From Bog-756 sp035534835 (GTDB lineage Bacteria > Actinomycetota > Acidimicrobiia > Acidimicrobiales > RAAP-2), in contig DATLRE010000002.1 in the NCBI GenBank assembly GCA_035534835.1, forward strand, positions 1 to 64,000: 64,000 nt of DNA. The letters run 5' to 3'. Below, piece after piece: positions 61,525-64,000 of the stretch (position 1 is the stretch's first letter; the number at the start of each line of letters is the position of its first letter). The notes under the pieces are model-generated. The model was not told the origin of the DNA. It did no database searches and worked only from the letters and a program-made list of their open reading frames with translations. The position numbers and the translations under genes are program-made.

Positions 61525-62460
61525 GTGAGCTCTCGTGAGCTGGTGGTCCTGGGGTCGGCCAGCCAGACCCCGACCCGGCACCGCAACCACAACGGGTACC
61601 TCCTCCGCTGGGACGGGACCTCGGTGCTGTTCGACCCCGGCGAGGGCACCCAGCGTCAGCTGCTCCTGGCCGGGGCGTCCCCGACCTCGATCCGCCACAT
61701 CTGCATCACCCACTTCCACGGTGATCACTGCCTCGGCCTGCCCGGCATGCTCCAGCGCCTGTCCCTCGACCGCGTGCCCGAGCCCGTCGAGGTGCTCTAC
61801 CCGGCGAGCGGGCAGGAGTACTTCGACCGGCTGCGGCACGCGTCGGCCTATCAGGACCACCTCGACGTCCGACCGGTGCCGGTCGAGGCCGACGGACGCG
61901 CGTCGACCGGTCCGGCCTTCTCCATCGACGCCGTGCGCCTCGACCACGAGCCCGAGACCTTCGGGTGGAGGGTCGTCGAGCCGGACGGCATCCACCTCCG
62001 GCCCGACCGGCTCGAGGCGGCCGGGATCCGGGGCCCCGACGTCGGGCGGCTGTTGGCGGAAGGATCGCTCGTGCGCGACGGTGTGCGGATCGGACGGGAC
62101 GAGGTGTCCGAGGTGCGTCCCGGCCAGCGCCTGGCCTTCGTGATGGACACGGGGATCTGCGACGCCGCCGTGGGCCTCGCCGCCGACGCCGATCTGGTCG
62201 TGTGCGAGGCCACCTTCGCGTCGGCCGATGCCGGTCTCGCCCGACGGTACCGCCACCTGACGGCGGCGGACGCCGGTCGTGTCGCCCGCGACGCGGGGGC
62301 CCGTCGGCTGGTGATCACCCACTTTTCGCAGCGCTACCCCGACGTCGGCACCCTCCTCGACGAGGCGCGGGAGGTCTTCCCCGACGTCGTGGCGGCCGAG
62401 GACCTCCTGCGGGTGCCGGTGCCGTCACGGATCCGGACCGGCGGGGCGGGTCCGCGCTAG
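61525..62460 (+). CDS. rnz: Ribonuclease Z (tRNA 3'-endonuclease)
   Basis: 311 residues, metallo-beta-lactamase fold. RELVVLGSASQTPTRHRNHN is the family start, FDPGEGTQRQLLLAG follows, and the zinc motif is THFHGDHCLGLPG. FVMDTGICDAAVGLA supplies the bridging Asp and ITHFSQRY the last His. It removes the 3' trailer from tRNA precursors. This fits a genome whose tRNA-Leu in this window does not encode CCA. GTG 61525 is chosen at the conserved start. Its stop TAG shares the CTAG with the convergent acyl-CoA synthetase stop. Confidence 0.93.
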   Translation: MSSRELVVLGSASQTPTRHRNHNGYLLRWDGTSVLFDPGEGTQRQLLLAGASPTSIRHICITHFHGDHCLGLPGMLQRLSLDRVPEPVEVLYPASGQEYFDRLRHASAYQDHLDVRPVPVEADGRASTGPAFSIDAVRLDHEPETFGWRVVEPDGIHLRPDRLEAAGIRGPDVGRLLAEGSLVRDGVRIGRDEVSEVRPGQRLAFVMDTGICDAAVGLAADADLVVCEATFASADAGLARRYRHLTAADAGRVARDAGARRLVITHFSQRYPDVGTLLDEAREVFPDVVAAEDLLRVPVPSRIRTGGAGPR

Positions 62461-64000
62461 GAACCGTCCTCGAAGTAGAGGTCACGCAGGGTCCGCTTCA
62501 GGATCTTGCCGGAGGCGTTGCGGGGAAGCTGCCCGTCGGCGAACGCGATCCGGCTCGGTACCTTGAACGGCGCCAGCGACTCGGCCAGGAAGTCCTTCAG
62601 GCCGTCGGCGTCGAGGTCGGAGCCCGCCTGGCGGAGGACCACACAGCCGACCTCCTCGCCCAGGCGCTCGTGGGGCACGCCGAACACGGCCGCCTCGTAG
62701 ACGTCGCCGTGCTCGTAGATCGCACTCTCCACCTCGGCGCAGTAGACGTTCTCGCCGGCACGGAGCACCATGTCCTTGGCCCGGTCCTCGATATAGAGGA
62801 AGCCGTCCTCGTCCACCCGACCGAGATCCCCCGAGGCCAGCCAGCCGTCGACGATCGTCTCCGCCGTGGCCTCCGGCTTGTTCCAGTAGCAGCGGATGAC
62901 GTTGGGTCCGCGCATCCAGATCTCGCCCCGGACGCCGGTCGGGACCTCGTTGCCGTCCTCGTCCCGGATCTCGATGTCCATGATCGAGATGCGGGCTCGA
63001 CCGGTGGAGGTCGGGTGGGTCACGTAGTCGTCGCCGGTGTTGCCCGGGCCGAAACCGTTGGTCTCGGTCATGCCGTAGCCGATGTTGGGCCGGCCCCGGG
63101 CGAAGCCCTTCTCGACCCGGTCCACGAGCTTGGCCGGCGCCGGTGCCCCGCCGCCACCGACGCTGGCCAGCGACGACGTGTCGTAGGAGGAGAACGACGG
63201 GCTCTCCAGCATGTCCCAGCTCTGGGTGGGCACGCCGACGAACGTGGTGACCCGCTCGGCCTCGATGAGGCGCAGGGCGGTGTCGGGGTCCCAGCGGTGC
63301 ATCATCACGAGCTTGAACTTCATCCCGAAGCACGACAGCATCACCGGGACGCAGCCGGTGACGTGGAAGAGCGGGACGATCAGGATGAAGCAGGGGGCGA
63401 AGCCGCCACCGCCACCGAGCAGGTCCTCCCCCTTGCGGGTGGTGAGCACGGTGGTGTTGCACCAGAACCCCATGAGGCCGTTGACCACGGCGCGATGGGT
63501 GGAGACGGCGCCCTTGGGGAAGCCCGTCGTGCCCGACGTGTAGAGGATGGTGGCGTCGTCGTCCGGGTCCACCGCGACCTCCGGCATCGGGTCGCCCAGG
63601 GTGACCACCTCGTCGAAGCGCTGCACGCCGGTCGGGTTGGGCTCGAGCTGGTCGCCGCGCACCATGATCATCGGGATGCCGCGGGAGTGGGCCGAGGCAT
63701 GGGCCCGCTCGATCCGCTCCGGATCGGCGATGAGCAGGGCGAGGCCGGAGTCCTCGATCGCGTAGTCCAGCTCGGTCTCGGTCCACCAGGCATTGAGCGA
63801 CACCGACACGGCGCCGACCGACAGGATGGCCGCGAACGAGACGATCCATTCGGGGAGGTTGCGCATGGCGATGCCCACCCGGTCTCCCTTCGCGATCCCG
63901 TAGGTGTGCACGAGGGCATGGGCCAGGGCGTCCACGTGGCGCATGGTCTCGGCGAAGGTCCACCGCTCGTCCTCGTAGACCAGGAACTCGGCCTCGTCGC
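62457..64000 (-). CDS. Acyl-CoA synthetase (FadD-like), N-terminus beyond window
   Basis: At least 513 residues, open at the right edge. The visible part begins FLVYEDERWTFAETMRHVDA. The AMP-binding P-loop motif is ILYTSGTTGFPKGAV, then YGMTETNG, and the hinge/C-domain DGWLASGDLGRVDEDGFLYI, RAKDMVLRAGENVYCAEVES and the catalytic Lys in PRNASGKILKR. It activates a carboxylic acid via an acyl-adenylate. Together with the dehydrogenases and hydratases in this window it suits fatty or steroid acid breakdown; the substrate is not evident. Confidence 0.94.
   Translation of the reverse strand, partial: DEAEFLVYEDERWTFAETMRHVDALAHALVHTYGIAKGDRVGIAMRNLPEWIVSFAAILSVGAVSVSLNAWWTETELDYAIEDSGLALLIADPERIERAHASAHSRGIPMIMVRGDQLEPNPTGVQRFDEVVTLGDPMPEVAVDPDDDATILYTSGTTGFPKGAVSTHRAVVNGLMGFWCNTTVLTTRKGEDLLGGGGGFAPCFILIVPLFHVTGCVPVMLSCFGMKFKLVMMHRWDPDTALRLIEAERVTTFVGVPTQSWDMLESPSFSSYDTSSLASVGGGGAPAPAKLVDRVEKGFARGRPNIGYGMTETNGFGPGNTGDDYVTHPTSTGRARISIMDIEIRDEDGNEVPTGVRGEIWMRGPNVIRCYWNKPEATAETIVDGWLASGDLGRVDEDGFLYIEDRAKDMVLRAGENVYCAEVESAIYEHGDVYEAAVFGVPHERLGEEVGCVVLRQAGSDLDADGLKDFLAESLAPFKVPSRIAFADGQLPRNASGKILKRTLRDLYFEDGS

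Overview
The window is very GC-rich (about 70-73% by eye), has one gene on nearly every stretch, uses many GTG starts and overlapping start/stop codons, and carries families typical of the actinobacterial class Acidimicrobiia. These include proteins with GYWLVASDGGIFAFGD-type repeats, a fused FadE34-like acyl-CoA dehydrogenase, MaoC and crotonase genes, a Ddn/F420-type oxidoreductase, a fused LivH-LivM permease and an actinobacterial RNase Z. No insertion sequences, phage genes or CRISPR arrays were seen. I read it as ordinary chromosome of an uncultured or little-studied Acidimicrobiia member; this placement is an inference from gene content.

Layout. 1-4461 (minus): rpsO, pnp and an M16 peptidase cut by the left edge, plus a 1-Cys peroxiredoxin. 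4705-6173 (plus): a crotonase overlapping a HAD-IB phosphatase. 6205-13643 (minus): a three-part flippase/pseudokinase membrane protein, then two secreted proteins (a SpoIID-like protein and an FG-GAP-like protein) that share six C-terminal 42-residue repeats. 13885-15789 (plus): a GT-C-type membrane glycosyltransferase. 15875-26872 (minus): a polysaccharide operon with two methyltransferase-like proteins, five GT4 glycosyltransferases, the Wzm/Wzt ABC exporter and an embedded clpP. A divergent tRNA-Leu(UAG) follows.

27161-40485: mostly acyl-CoA metabolism. It holds a Ddn-like oxidoreductase, two SDRs, a Liv-type ABC importer (livK, fused livHM, livG, livF), MaoC hydratases, a FadE34-like fused dehydrogenase with DoxX, and two crotonases. 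A KstR-like palindrome lies upstream of doxX. 40505-44365 (minus): murL-murD2, encoding the L-glutamate/epimerase route to D-Glu in peptidoglycan, followed by a TlpA-like redoxin. 44435-51739 (minus): SixA, a SnoaL-like protein, and a MacAB-type exporter with two adaptor proteins and a DUF5666 lipoprotein. 51976-56340 (plus): aldo/keto reductase, DsbA-like, histone-deacetylase-like, Usp and esterase genes. 56394-59667 (minus): a BCCP-carboxyltransferase fusion, a second aldo/keto reductase and a SnoaL-like protein. 59853-64000: a GNAT-AAA+ fusion, DUF167, RNase Z and an acyl-CoA synthetase cut by the right edge.

Two themes stand out. First, cell-envelope construction is spread over the window: the polysaccharide operon, the GT-C enzyme, MurL/MurD2, a SpoIID-like protein, a flippase-like protein and MacAB. 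Second, many operon-leading genes have a TANNNT -10 box only 5-9 nt before the start codon, the signature of leaderless transcripts.
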